The notes under the pieces: model-generated
What the model was told of the DNA's origin: nothing
Database searches by the model: none
What the model saw: the letters and a program-made list of their open reading frames with translations, nothing else
NCBI GenBank assembly: GCA_030602565.1
Contig: JAUVZL010000004.1
Location: 1 to 64,000, forward strand
Direction: 5' to 3'
Length of the DNA: 64,000 nt
Source of the DNA: Candidatus Stahliibacteriota bacterium
GTDB lineage: Bacteria > Hydrothermota > Tepidihabitantia > SM23-42
Part shown: positions 1 through 9,785 of the stretch, piece by piece
Position numbering within the stretch: position 1 is the first letter of the stretch
How the letters are laid out: each line of letters starts with the position of its first letter
Program-made: the position numbers and the translations under genes

Positions 1-2724
1 CTGTAGAGTGTCGACATAAATGCCAGACACGACTTCAACCTCAAAATTAACTACTGTACCAGTCGGTGTCGTAGCACTTGCCGTGACATTATACGGGTCA
101 CTGGAATTAGAACCCTGGTTACCCGGATCGATCGTACCAAAGTTACCTGAAGCATCATTGATCGTAATATAAGATGAAGAAGTCATTAATGTCGAGGTTA
201 CATTCGCCGCGGTCGCACCACCCTCATTCTCAATGGTAATGACGACATCGGTCGTCTCACCCGGATCCAGAATGCCATTGCCATTACCACCGATAATACT
301 TACATCCTGATACGTTAAGACCGGCGCATAAACCGTCACCGAAGGTGTTGCGGTCCAGATCGTATCGTTAGTATCGTGGAATTCAAGATCAAAGCTGATG
401 CCATGATTGTTTGGACAGTTCGTTGCGACCGTGAACTGGTAATAGGGGCTTGAAAGTGAAGAATCATCGACTGCGATATCACCGTACCAGCTTGAATCAA
501 TACTCAGTGATACATAAGGATCAGATTCGGCAAGCAAGCCGTAGACACTAAAAGCAGTGGACGTGCCGACATTCTTTCCATAAATACCATAGTCTATTGT
601 TTCGCCCGGGTTGACCACACCGTCATTATTGCCACCAGAAGCATCGTCAATGATCTGAGTACCGAGTACGACATAAGGTCCAGATGCAGTAGTGACGAGT
701 GCATAACCTTGATGCGGTACGTAATTGTGTCTGGTTACGGTCACGTACATTGTGTCGCCAGGGGTTGTCGGTGCAATACTGAGGTTTGCATTGCCCGATG
801 CATCAGTGTATTCTGCAACATGCATTTCTGGAGACTGGTTTGGTATCCAGCAGCAGACCAGGGCATCAGCCAAAGGCGCGCCGTCAGTAACGGTTACCGT
901 AAATGTGCTCGCTCCAGGAAAAACAATCGCTGGATAGTTGACATTCATGTTCTGAGGTTCCTCAGTCCACAAATCAAGCGAGGGATCACCGAGCACATGA
1001 TATGCCTCGTAATAATACTGCTTTATCCCCGATGATGATTGGTATACGCCATCATACATACCGTCTTCGGTGAAGCGTCCGTGTTCATATATTTCATCTG
1101 CATAAATCGCCTCATACCATTCTCTTTGCAGCCAGTCATCTTCATTCCAGTACGTTGAAGGACAGGAACCATAATAAGCAACCCCGCCGCCATTTTGCTT
1201 TCTTATCCATGATTCACCACCGCATGGGTTTGTGGATGAGCCAAAATTATTGGCAAGACAGCAATGTCCAGTGGCGATCGTCAGCCGGTCGCCATTAGTA
1301 AGCTGATTTACATGGGTAACGGTAAACTGAGGTCCATCATGCCAGCCATCATCACTGCCATGACCAGACATCGTGATCAATGTACGACCAGCATTTACAT
1401 TGTCAAAGACATCCTGAGTCGTAGCGCCATAGGTTACCATATAGAGTTTATGAGTTGTATAACCATTCGGGTCCATAAACGTGCTCGTACAGTAGTTATG
1501 CGTTCCTTCACTTATTGTATAATTATCATTACCCGCACAAAAAGCATCGTCCTTATACCATCCAGTCGGCATATTGGCTTTTTGATATTTGAGGATTTTT
1601 TCAACTTCAGTAGTTATGTGAGTTGCTGTTTCGCAGGACAAGCGACCGTGGAAAATGTCTGGCAGATAGCCAGTACCATCGAGCTCTGCATAATACAGAT
1701 CTGTTACCTTACCATTACCAGGTGCACTACCAATCGGTGCTGGCATATAACCACCATTAACATCACCAACTAAAAGAAGATAGGTCGGTGCAGGACTCTG
1801 TGCATCAATATAATTTTCAATGGACGAAACATTCCATGGGCTTATGCTGTCTTGATTTGCAACCTTTACATCAAAGCCTTTTTTCTTGAGCCAGTATGCA
1901 AGGTTATCAACCTGGGTCTGAAAACTATTGTGCGTGATTATTAGATAGTGAATAGGCAGGGGGAGTACATCCCTGAGCATCTGTTCATAGAAAGAGTAGT
2001 AATTAAGCACTTTATTTTCGATGAAGTCTTCGAAGAGTATCGAATAGTCTTGTCTGACCCTTTGTTTGGTCTTTGCAAAATCACCGCTCGTAAAAGAGAT
2101 TCTGATTTCGATATTAGTATAAAAGCGAATGGAATTTGTGACCGGGTTGTATTGGATTGGAACAATCTCCAGTAAGACGAGCCGGTGTCCGCGCATTATG
2201 TCGTCATTTTGAATTCTCACAATCTCTTGCGGATACAGTCCATCGCGTGCATAAATCTGCTCATCGAGTTCAAACACAGGTTTTTCTCCGGGCATTTTCA
2301 AAACTGATGCAAGGGCCGGCATAATACGGTTATTAATACCGATTTCTTGTAAACTGATTTCTTCATAATCAGTATTCATGACCTCAATAGAGAGTGTTGC
2401 ATTGAATGGTACACCGATTGTTTTTTTGATAGCCGGCAATCGTGGCTTGCCTATTTCTCCAGTGTAATACCCATCTGGTATCGTTAAAAGGGAGAAAGTT
2501 TCGTTGTTTGTGTTGATCATGCCTTTTGTGCTAATCATATGCTCATCGCATCCAGCAAGACTTACCCGAAAGGATAGGGAGGTGAGGCCTGAGGATAAGA
2601 TTTGTGTTTCTGAAGGTTGTGCCAATCTGGAATTACCGAATGGTAACCACGCAGCAAACCCATGACCGAATGATAATAAGATGACAACAATTAATCCCGT
2701 TGTAGAGATTAATCTAGTTTTCAT
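1..2724 (-). CDS. Secreted gingipain-like (peptidase C25) protein, 3'-truncated by the window edge
   Basis: Reverse-strand frame open from ATG at 2724 to base 1 (absent from ORF track because no stop lies in the window). My translation starts MKTRLISTTGLIVVILLSFGHGFAA (signal peptide) and contains THNSFQTQVDNLAYWLKKKGFDVKV, YLLLVGDVNGGYMPAP, catalytic-type ITMSGHGSDDGW and IATGHCCLANNFG, and HVLGDPSLDLWT typical of C25. Confidence 0.9.
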   Translation of the reverse strand, partial: MKTRLISTTGLIVVILLSFGHGFAAWLPFGNSRLAQPSETQILSSGLTSLSFRVSLAGCDEHMISTKGMINTNNETFSLLTIPDGYYTGEIGKPRLPAIKKTIGVPFNATLSIEVMNTDYEEISLQEIGINNRIMPALASVLKMPGEKPVFELDEQIYARDGLYPQEIVRIQNDDIMRGHRLVLLEIVPIQYNPVTNSIRFYTNIEIRISFTSGDFAKTKQRVRQDYSILFEDFIENKVLNYYSFYEQMLRDVLPLPIHYLIITHNSFQTQVDNLAYWLKKKGFDVKVANQDSISPWNVSSIENYIDAQSPAPTYLLLVGDVNGGYMPAPIGSAPGNGKVTDLYYAELDGTGYLPDIFHGRLSCETATHITTEVEKILKYQKANMPTGWYKDDAFCAGNDNYTISEGTHNYCTSTFMDPNGYTTHKLYMVTYGATTQDVFDNVNAGRTLITMSGHGSDDGWHDGPQFTVTHVNQLTNGDRLTIATGHCCLANNFGSSTNPCGGESWIRKQNGGGVAYYGSCPSTYWNEDDWLQREWYEAIYADEIYEHGRFTEDGMYDGVYQSSSGIKQYYYEAYHVLGDPSLDLWTEEPQNMNVNYPAIVFPGASTFTVTVTDGAPLADALVCCWIPNQSPEMHVAEYTDASGNANLSIAPTTPGDTMYVTVTRHNYVPHQGYALVTTASGPYVVLGTQIIDDASGGNNDGVVNPGETIDYGIYGKNVGTSTAFSVYGLLAESDPYVSLSIDSSWYGDIAVDDSSLSSPYYQFTVATNCPNNHGISFDLEFHDTNDTIWTATPSVTVYAPVLTYQDVSIIGGNGNGILDPGETTDVVITIENEGGATAANVTSTLMTSSSYITINDASGNFGTIDPGNQGSNSSDPYNVTASATTPTGTVVNFEVEVVSGIYVDTLQ

Positions 2725-2850
2725 ATTACCCCCTTTTGTTCTGTATATTTACATATTCTCCTAAGATATAGTCTTAAGCCTCGTAAGATGATTAAGCCTC
2801 CTTTATCCAGGCTAAGATTCTAACTCAAAAACAAGAAGTTTCTTTGTATA

Positions 2851-2878
2851 ATAATAAGGAAAATTACGTAATTGTCAA
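2851..2878 (-). promoter_or_regulatory. Predicted sigma70-type promoter of the C25 gene (TTGACA-N16-TATTAT)
   Basis: Reverse strand TTGACA (2878-2873), 16-bp spacer, TATTAT (2856-2851). Confidence 0.65.
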
Positions 2879-2973
2879 GTCCTTTATTTTCAAAAAAAGT
2901 CCTTAAAAATCGAAGCAAAAAAGTGATAAAATGAATCTTGCTGGCATTTCAGTAAAACTGAATTATTGTCCTT

Positions 2974-5454
2974 TCAAAATTGCCTTAATTCACGCTTTAA
3001 AATGGACAGGATTTCGTTATTTTCCGGGTTGACTTTAGCCGCAGCTTTGAGTGCACTGATTGACCGTGCAAGATCACCTTTGTTCTTGTATACCAAACTG
3101 CTCAAGAACAGATTTTGACCCTTGAGGTATCGGCTCATCTTTTCGGGGTTATCAATATTAGCAAAGGTATTTATTATATCACTTCTGTGTTTTAGCAGTT
3201 CAATCAAATTGATATGCCAGTTTTCTCGGCGTAGACTGCGCGCTGCAAAAAACTCCAGAACAGGACGGTCGTCAGTATTGACTCGGGCGTCTTTAGTAAA
3301 GTGATGTACAGCATTTTCATCGAGGATTAAAGACGTGGCGATTAAGTATGGGTCGTTGAGTATGTCATCAGCCAACCCAGCCAATTGGTTGGTGAATTGA
3401 GCAAAGTCAAGCTGGATAGATTTATCATATCCAAGGAGAATACCGTGGGAATGCGCGAGCCAAACTGAGGTGTGTGGAAAGACCAAAGAAAATGTTCTTA
3501 TAAGGGTCTTGAATTCATTGAGCGACAACTTATGCAAAGGCAGGTATTGGCAGATAACACCCCCCGGGTTCAAGAGCCGTTTGCAGCTCACGAAGTATTC
3601 TTTTGTATACAAATTATTGCAGCCCAAGGTTGGATGGGTTGGGTCGCATGAGATGATGTCATACTTCTTATTAGTCAGGAGAACGTAGTGTCTACCGTCA
3701 TCGCTGATAAACTTGATTCGGGGGTCAGTAACGACGTTCTTATTGAAACGACTGAAGAACTTCGCGGCCGTCTTGACACCTGGACAGATTTCAACGCAGT
3801 CGATACTGGTAACATCGTGTTCAGCTACGGCTGATGAAGTAATGCCGATGCCAAAACCGACAACCAACACTGTATCGGCATCTGGATTGACGAAGAATGG
3901 TAAATGGCCTAATAGCCTGACGACTTTCAAGGCATCATAAGTAGTACCACAGACCGCACTATTATTTATATAACAAGCCCTAATACCCGTGAGCCGATCC
4001 TCGTTGACAATAACTGTACCCTGGGGCGTTTCTTTATAAAAAAGAATTTTATCAGAACGCATTTTGCTTCGGAACATTGAAGGTGGCAGCACCATGTGCT
4101 TGCCGAAAGTAGACCAGGCAAGAACCAGAACGATGATGAGTACACAGGATACAGTTACTGCAAAACGCATTTTTTTCTTTGATACAAAAACAGCAAAGAG
4201 AACCAACCCCATACTCAGGTTGATAAAAGCAATGAAGACGATGCTTTTAACGATTCCTAATAAAGGTATTAGAAGGAAACCAGCGATTAAAGAACCAATA
4301 ATAGAACCCATAGTATTTGTGAAAAAGACTTTGCCTACATTCCTACCTAAAGTCTGCAGATTTTGTGCGAGTAGTTTGCACAGAAGTGGAAAACTGATAC
4401 CCATGCAAAGGGTCGGGATAAACGCAATGACGAAAGAAAGAAGTAGACCAGGAAGGATCAGGCGCAGCACTGGTACTTGTAAGGCACTTCTGATCGAAAA
4501 AAGCAAACCAGGTAGATCATTGAGCAGACATGCGCCTAATACAACATATAGACCGATGATTGTCTGACAGATGGCGAGTACCGGGATCAGTCTTTTTTTC
4601 GTATCGAAAAATCTCGCAAAAAGCATGCTGCCAAGTGCGATTCCGAAGAGAAAAACAATGAGGATACTGGTGAAGCTATAGGTCGAATTAGCAAGGAAGA
4701 TATACAGGGCTCGGGTCCAGAGTATTTCATGGGCTAATCCACAGAAACCAACAAGCCCAGCGATCACCAGTAGATTATTGCGCATTGATTGCCGAAGAGG
4801 AGTTTCTGCAATGTTTTTGTTTAGTTCTGTCGTTTTTGTTTTGCGCGTGAACCATAGACGTGAAGCAAGACCTAACAATAAATTGATCGCCACTGCGAAC
4901 ATGATACTTAAGGTCTGACCAAAATTTGCGATTAGGTAAAAACCAGCTACAAGGGCACCGAGTACACTACCCAGAGTATTGATTGCATATACCCAGCCGA
5001 TTCCCTGACCGATTCTATTCTGGTCATGCACAAATACCTTGCTCAGAATTGGCAGGGTGCCACCCATTAGCAAGGCAGGTATGAGCATGAACAAAGAAGA
5101 AATCAGTATGATAGGCAATGTTGAAACCGAGCTGCTTCTTGATATCAGATAAAGTATTCTATGAAATGTCGGTAGTTTTCCAAAGACAAAGAAAGCAACC
5201 ACCGAGGAAATACTTATTCCGAATTGCAAGACGCTAAAAAGTTTTAGGGCGTGAATGGTTTTATCGACTTTTTTACCAAAAATCATACTGCCGAAGCCGA
5301 GTCCGGCCATGAATACGGCGACTACGATCGTGGTGGCTATTACTGTGCCGCCAAAAATTAAAGCAAGCTGTCGAACCCAGATTATTTCATAAACAAGAAC
5401 AGAAAAACCAGATAGAAAACACAGGATTAATAGCATTGCCTTATTTTTAAGCAA
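2974..5454 (-). CDS. Membrane spermidine synthase-like protein: MFS-like multi-TM region + aminopropyltransferase-like domain + short C-terminal TPR-like tail
   Basis: Many TM segments in the first ~480 aa, then a Rossmann methyltransferase-like VLVVGFGIGITSSAVAEHDVTSIDCVEICPGV...DDGRHYVLLTNKKYDIISCDPTHP; first codon TTG, alternative ATG at 5436. Confidence 0.8.
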   Translation of the reverse strand: MLKNKAMLLILCFLSGFSVLVYEIIWVRQLALIFGGTVIATTIVVAVFMAGLGFGSMIFGKKVDKTIHALKLFSVLQFGISISSVVAFFVFGKLPTFHRILYLISRSSSVSTLPIILISSLFMLIPALLMGGTLPILSKVFVHDQNRIGQGIGWVYAINTLGSVLGALVAGFYLIANFGQTLSIMFAVAINLLLGLASRLWFTRKTKTTELNKNIAETPLRQSMRNNLLVIAGLVGFCGLAHEILWTRALYIFLANSTYSFTSILIVFLFGIALGSMLFARFFDTKKRLIPVLAICQTIIGLYVVLGACLLNDLPGLLFSIRSALQVPVLRLILPGLLLSFVIAFIPTLCMGISFPLLCKLLAQNLQTLGRNVGKVFFTNTMGSIIGSLIAGFLLIPLLGIVKSIVFIAFINLSMGLVLFAVFVSKKKMRFAVTVSCVLIIVLVLAWSTFGKHMVLPPSMFRSKMRSDKILFYKETPQGTVIVNEDRLTGIRACYINNSAVCGTTYDALKVVRLLGHLPFFVNPDADTVLVVGFGIGITSSAVAEHDVTSIDCVEICPGVKTAAKFFSRFNKNVVTDPRIKFISDDGRHYVLLTNKKYDIISCDPTHPTLGCNNLYTKEYFVSCKRLLNPGGVICQYLPLHKLSLNEFKTLIRTFSLVFPHTSVWLAHSHGILLGYDKSIQLDFAQFTNQLAGLADDILNDPYLIATSLILDENAVHHFTKDARVNTDDRPVLEFFAARSLRRENWHINLIELLKHRSDIINTFANIDNPEKMSRYLKGQNLFLSSLVYKNKGDLARSISALKAAAKVNPENNEILSILKRELRQF

Positions 5455-5520
5455 TTTCTTTTCTTATGTTTAAAATGTAATCATAATTATGTAATTTAGG
5501 TATTTAGAATTTTAGGCATT

Positions 5521-6495
5521 TTACCATTTCATCAATACACCACCCCAGGTAAAACCAGCGCCAAAAGCAACCATCAGGACTAAATCTCCTTTTTTAATGC
5601 GACCTGATTGTGCTGCTTCAGCAAGTCCAATGGGGATTGATGCAGCTGAGGTATTGCCGTGCCGGTCTAAGTTGATGCCGACTTTATCCATAGGTATATG
5701 TAACCTTTTGGCAGTCGCTTCAATGATTCTAATATTAGCCTGATGTGGGACAAGCAAGGTAATATCTTCGGGTTTTACATTTGTTTTTTCGAGCGTTTTG
5801 ATCGCTGATTCATACATGGCGCGTACGGCAACTTTGTAAACTTTATTGCCCTCCATTTTAAGATAATGGAGTTTCTTCTCGATTGTTTCTGTGGTGGCAG
5901 GCATTCTTGTCCCACCTGCTGGCATGTAAAGAAGATCGCCGTATGAACCGTCAGCGGCAAAATACGTAGACAGGATACCGCGTTCTTCAGAGGTTTTTTT
6001 GAACAAGGCTGCACCAGCCCCATCACCGAGAAGTACACACGTTGAGCGATCCGTATAATCAGTCACTTTGCTCAATTCCTCAGCTCCAATAACTAGTATA
6101 TTGTCATACCCAGTTTTAATAAAGGAATCAACGATTGAAAGTCCGTACAGCCATCCTGTACAACCCGCACCAATATCAAATGAGATGATTTTGCGAGCAC
6201 CGATTTTAGTCTGGACCAAACACGCGGTTGAAGGAAAAAACATGTCCGGTGTCGCGGTAGCCACTATTATTGCTTGGACCTCAGCTGGTTCAATATGAGC
6301 TGCCTGCAAAGCTTTTCTTGCAGCAGCTGCAGCGAGTTCACTCGTTGGTTCGTCTTCAGCTGAAATCCTTCTTTCTTTGATCCCTGACCTTGTTCGAATC
6401 CATTCATCTGAAGTTTCAATTATTTTCTCTAAGTCGAAGTTGGTTAGTATTTTTTCTGGGACGTGGCTGCCAAGACCTGCTATATATGCGTTCAT
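5521..6495 (-). CDS. fabH: 3-oxoacyl-[ACP] synthase III
   Basis: MNAYIAGLGSHVPEKILTNFDLEKIIETSDEWIRTRSGIKERRI; active-site region DIGAGCTGWLYGL; HQANIRI; GNTSAASIP. Confidence 0.97.
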   Translation of the reverse strand: MNAYIAGLGSHVPEKILTNFDLEKIIETSDEWIRTRSGIKERRISAEDEPTSELAAAAARKALQAAHIEPAEVQAIIVATATPDMFFPSTACLVQTKIGARKIISFDIGAGCTGWLYGLSIVDSFIKTGYDNILVIGAEELSKVTDYTDRSTCVLLGDGAGAALFKKTSEERGILSTYFAADGSYGDLLYMPAGGTRMPATTETIEKKLHYLKMEGNKVYKVAVRAMYESAIKTLEKTNVKPEDITLLVPHQANIRIIEATAKRLHIPMDKVGINLDRHGNTSAASIPIGLAEAAQSGRIKKGDLVLMVAFGAGFTWGGVLMKW

Positions 6496-7460
6496 ATTTT
6501 CATTCTCTTTTTTATTTCATCAACAATATTGAACTCGACGCAGGTGTTGGTGAGTTTGATTGCATTCTTTAGGGCTTGGGCAGAGGAATGCCCGTGGCAG
6601 ACAACCACAACACCTTCAACACCTACAAGGATGCCACCGCCGTACTCTTCATAATTAAATCTTGCTTTCAACGCCTCAATCGCCGGTCGAACCAGGAACT
6701 GGCCGAATTTACGGCGGGCTACATCATCAACTTCATCCTTTAGCATAGTCATTATTGTATCAATCATCCCTTCAAGGAATTTCAGGATAACGTTCCCAGT
6801 AAAACCATCGGTCACAATGACATCTGCAAAGCCCTTCATCATGTTGTTACCTTCTATGTTGCCGATAAAGTCTATGTCACTTTCCTCAAGGAGCTTATAG
6901 GCTTTTTGTCTTATTTCATCACCTTTTACGCTTTCACTGCCGATGTTTAGGATGGCAACTCGCGGTTTCTTCTTTTTTAGAACTACTTCGGCAAGGATAG
7001 CGCCCATTTGACCATAGTTGTAGTAGTCAATGGTTTTAGGATTGATATTTGAACCTATATCGAGCATTATTGAATAGCCTGATTCAGCTGGCAAAGTGAT
7101 CGCGAGACCGGCTCGTGAAAGACCTTCTATTTTGCCCAACGTGATCATACTGAACCCCAATATAGCACCGGTATTGCCAGCACTGACAACCGCATCGACT
7201 TCTCGTTTCTTGAGCAGGTTAATCAAAACACCGAGTGACGAATGTCTTTTTTTGCGAATAGCAACTGAGGGGATTTCGTGCATGCCGATTACTTCGTCAG
7301 CGAGTCTAAATTCAAAGCCGAGTTCGTGCACTTGTTTTTCGTAGTCACCTTTGCCGCAGACCACTATGTCGCAAATGGGATCTTCTTTGAGCAACTCCAG
7401 TGTCTCAAGCTCATTCTTGGGCGCGGCGTCTGAACCCATCAAGTCAAAGCCGATTCTCAA
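6492..7460 (-). CDS. plsX: Phosphate acyltransferase PlsX
   Basis: MRIGFDLMGSDAAPKNE..., VSAGNTGAILGFS, VVTDGFTGNVILK; overlaps fabH start by 4 nt. Confidence 0.97.
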   Translation of the reverse strand: MRIGFDLMGSDAAPKNELETLELLKEDPICDIVVCGKGDYEKQVHELGFEFRLADEVIGMHEIPSVAIRKKRHSSLGVLINLLKKREVDAVVSAGNTGAILGFSMITLGKIEGLSRAGLAITLPAESGYSIMLDIGSNINPKTIDYYNYGQMGAILAEVVLKKKKPRVAILNIGSESVKGDEIRQKAYKLLEESDIDFIGNIEGNNMMKGFADVIVTDGFTGNVILKFLEGMIDTIMTMLKDEVDDVARRKFGQFLVRPAIEALKARFNYEEYGGGILVGVEGVVVVCHGHSSAQALKNAIKLTNTCVEFNIVDEIKKRMKI

Positions 7461-7651
7461 CCTTTTTCCTCTTTTTCCTTGGGCGGCACAACAATCACAT
7501 CTTTGTAATTACCGCAGTTTGGGCAAACCCGATGCGGGAGTTTTGGACTGTGACATTTTGGGCATTCAATATAGTCTCTTTTTTTCATCTTGTATTGGGA
7601 GCGCCTTTTATTTTTACGGGCATGCGATTGCCTTCGTTTTGGCAGTGCCAT
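7457..7651 (-). CDS. rpmF: 50S ribosomal protein L32
   Basis: MALPKRRQSHARKNKRRSQYKMKK...ECPKCHSPKLPHRVCPNCGNYK; conserved rpmF-plsX-fabH order. Confidence 0.97.
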   Translation of the reverse strand: MALPKRRQSHARKNKRRSQYKMKKRDYIECPKCHSPKLPHRVCPNCGNYKDVIVVPPKEKEEKG

Positions 7652-7702
7652 CTAGCCTCCTTTTAATTCTCTCCATTTCTCTTTGTCACTTTTTTCCTTA
7701 TC

Positions 7703-9502
7703 TTATATCTCGGGATACAAATTCATTGCCGCGAACCATTCATTCAACTTTTCCATCCGTTTACCCTTATTTTCTGGTAGATTAAATGGTCGTCCACGGC
7801 AGTCGATAACCAAACCAACAACCCCTCCAAACACTGTTGCTTCCAGAGACTTACCTCGTCCTTCACCAACATCAAAACCCTTTTCCGGGTGCAACATGAT
7901 TTTTGCTTCCTCTTCCTGGCTAAGGGGGAGGAGTTTGATTTCACCAAATTTAACGACTACTTCTTTGGGTTTTTCATCTTTGCGTTGAAGCTTAATCGTA
8001 ATGACTTTTTGGCCTTCTTTACCAACTCCAAGGGGCGCTATGCAAAAGCCTAATGGGATGAGGCAGTCTTTATTAAAGACCTCGGTAGCTGATTTTTCAT
8101 GGACCGTTGACAAAACACCGAGATGCGGCATCATGAATATCGAGTCAACCGCAAGGCGAGTTATGCCTTCAGGTAGAAACGCGTCGATTGTCATCAAGGC
8201 TGCTTGATGTCTGCGTGGTGAATGGGAAAGTGCTCCACCTGATCCAATAATAAGGTTTAAAGACATGAGATCGATAAGGCTTTCACCGGTCATGCTTTGG
8301 GAAAACGCATCCGAGATTGTTCTTTCCTGCTGAACGCCTTTTAGACCAACCGCCATATTTTTGTGCTGTTCAAAAGCAAGCCTTAATGCCTCACGGGCTA
8401 TCGCCTGTTCAAGCTTCAAATCTTCTAAGGCACTGGGTATGGTAGTTGGCCGGATCATTTTATTTCTTATCCGGTTTCGGAGGGTTTTCTCTTCAATATC
8501 TTCAGGTAACCAGCGCATGATATTTTCAATGCCGGTTTCAGCAAGCACATTACTTATTGAATAAGACATACCGAGGTTGGCGCTGACCGTTCGGTTGAAG
8601 ACCCCCTGGAATACTGAGAATACATCGGTTGTCGCGCCACCTATATCAACCCCGATTGCGGCAATTTTTTCTTTCTTGGCGACTGTTTCAACGAGAAGAC
8701 CGACGGCTCCAGGTGTAGGCATGATCGGTACATCGGTCATGGTCATGAGATCTTTGTATCCTGGTGCGTGCGCCATCACGTGTTCCATGAACTGATCATG
8801 GATCTTATTGCGTGCCGGATTGAGATTTTCCCTTTCAAGAATTGGGCGGAGGTTTTCGACGATGACCAGTTCAGTCTTTTCCTTTAAGGTATTAATGATA
8901 ATATCGCGGGCGTCTTTGTTGCCAGCATAGATAACCGGAAGTTGATATCCGATGCCGAACCTTGGTCTTGGGTCAGCAGCCTTTATCAGTTCTGCCAATT
9001 CGACAACGTGGGAAATAGTCCCACCATCGATACCGCCGGACAGGAGGATCATGTCCGGTCGCAGGTTTCTTATTCTCTCTATCTTTTGATGGGGGAGTCG
9101 GCCATCGTTTGAGGCGATGACGTCCATCACTATTGCTCCTGCACCAAGAGCAGCGCGCGCGGCACTTTCAGCGGTCATTGTCAAGACGACACCAGCGACC
9201 ATCATTTGTAGACCGCCGCCTGCTGAAGAGGTCGAGACATAAAAATCAACGCCTTCTTTGTCTTTTACGCCTTTGATAATATTCTCACCATCCAGTACCT
9301 TTATACCCGAGAGTTCCTCGACCTCACGCACCGAATTTAAAACACCTTTGGTGACATCCTCAAAAGGAGCCTCCACAGTTGTTGGAGCTTCTCCTCTCAC
9401 AACGAGACGGTACTCTTCACCTTTTTTCTCAATTAGAATAGCCTTAGTCGTGGTACTGCCACAATCAGTGGCGAGAATTCTTTTTGGCTCTTTTGGACTC
9501 AT
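7703..9502 (-). CDS. Glutamate mutase L / GlmL (MutL)-family protein
   Basis: ILATDCGSTTTKAILIEKKGEEYRLVVRGEAPTTVEAPFEDVTKGV...; ASKHA-like GVDIGGATTDVFSV. ORF track start 9532; MSPKEPKR at 9502 is the more likely start. Confidence 0.88.
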   Translation of the reverse strand: MSPKEPKRILATDCGSTTTKAILIEKKGEEYRLVVRGEAPTTVEAPFEDVTKGVLNSVREVEELSGIKVLDGENIIKGVKDKEGVDFYVSTSSAGGGLQMMVAGVVLTMTAESAARAALGAGAIVMDVIASNDGRLPHQKIERIRNLRPDMILLSGGIDGGTISHVVELAELIKAADPRPRFGIGYQLPVIYAGNKDARDIIINTLKEKTELVIVENLRPILERENLNPARNKIHDQFMEHVMAHAPGYKDLMTMTDVPIMPTPGAVGLLVETVAKKEKIAAIGVDIGGATTDVFSVFQGVFNRTVSANLGMSYSISNVLAETGIENIMRWLPEDIEEKTLRNRIRNKMIRPTTIPSALEDLKLEQAIAREALRLAFEQHKNMAVGLKGVQQERTISDAFSQSMTGESLIDLMSLNLIIGSGGALSHSPRRHQAALMTIDAFLPEGITRLAVDSIFMMPHLGVLSTVHEKSATEVFNKDCLIPLGFCIAPLGVGKEGQKVITIKLQRKDEKPKEVVVKFGEIKLLPLSQEEEAKIMLHPEKGFDVGEGRGKSLEATVFGGVVGLVIDCRGRPFNLPENKGKRMEKLNEWFAAMNLYPEI

Positions 9503-9785
9503 GCCTTTCCTCCTCAAGGCGTTCAATTTCACAGATTAACGCCTCAATATTATTTCGGTCCTCCAACATCGCGGTTATCTCTTCATATTCACGATAAGCA
9601 AATAAGGCGCGGTAAAAAGGTTGCATAAATATCAAGAACTGATTACCCAAAAACGAAATTGGCTTTGATGATTCCAGAAACACGATTGCAACTGGCGATA
9701 GACGATAATCAATCACCTTTTGAGCAATCTTGTTAATCAAGATTTTCTTTCTTTCTTCAGTTACTTCAAATTTTGGCTCGTCCAT
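9465..9785 (-). CDS. Conserved hypothetical, 106 aa, between gcvPB and the GlmL-family gene
   Basis: Overlaps both neighbours by short stretches (ends 9465, starts 9785); same strand, consistent with translational coupling. Confidence 0.75.
   Translation of the reverse strand: MDEPKFEVTEERKKILINKIAQKVIDYRLSPVAIVFLESSKPISFLGNQFLIFMQPFYRALFAYREYEEITAMLEDRNNIEALICEIERLEEERHESKRAKKNSRH

Noticed and set aside
709-1773. Plus-strand ORFs (108, 70, 169 aa) near the left edge
   Set aside because: Antisense shadows of the C25 coding frame on the minus strand.
4064-4567. 167-aa plus-strand ORF
   Set aside because: Antisense to the multi-TM region of the spermidine synthase-like gene; no independent signal.
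7351-7785. 144-aa plus-strand ORF over plsX/rpmF
   Set aside because: Antisense to confident housekeeping genes.
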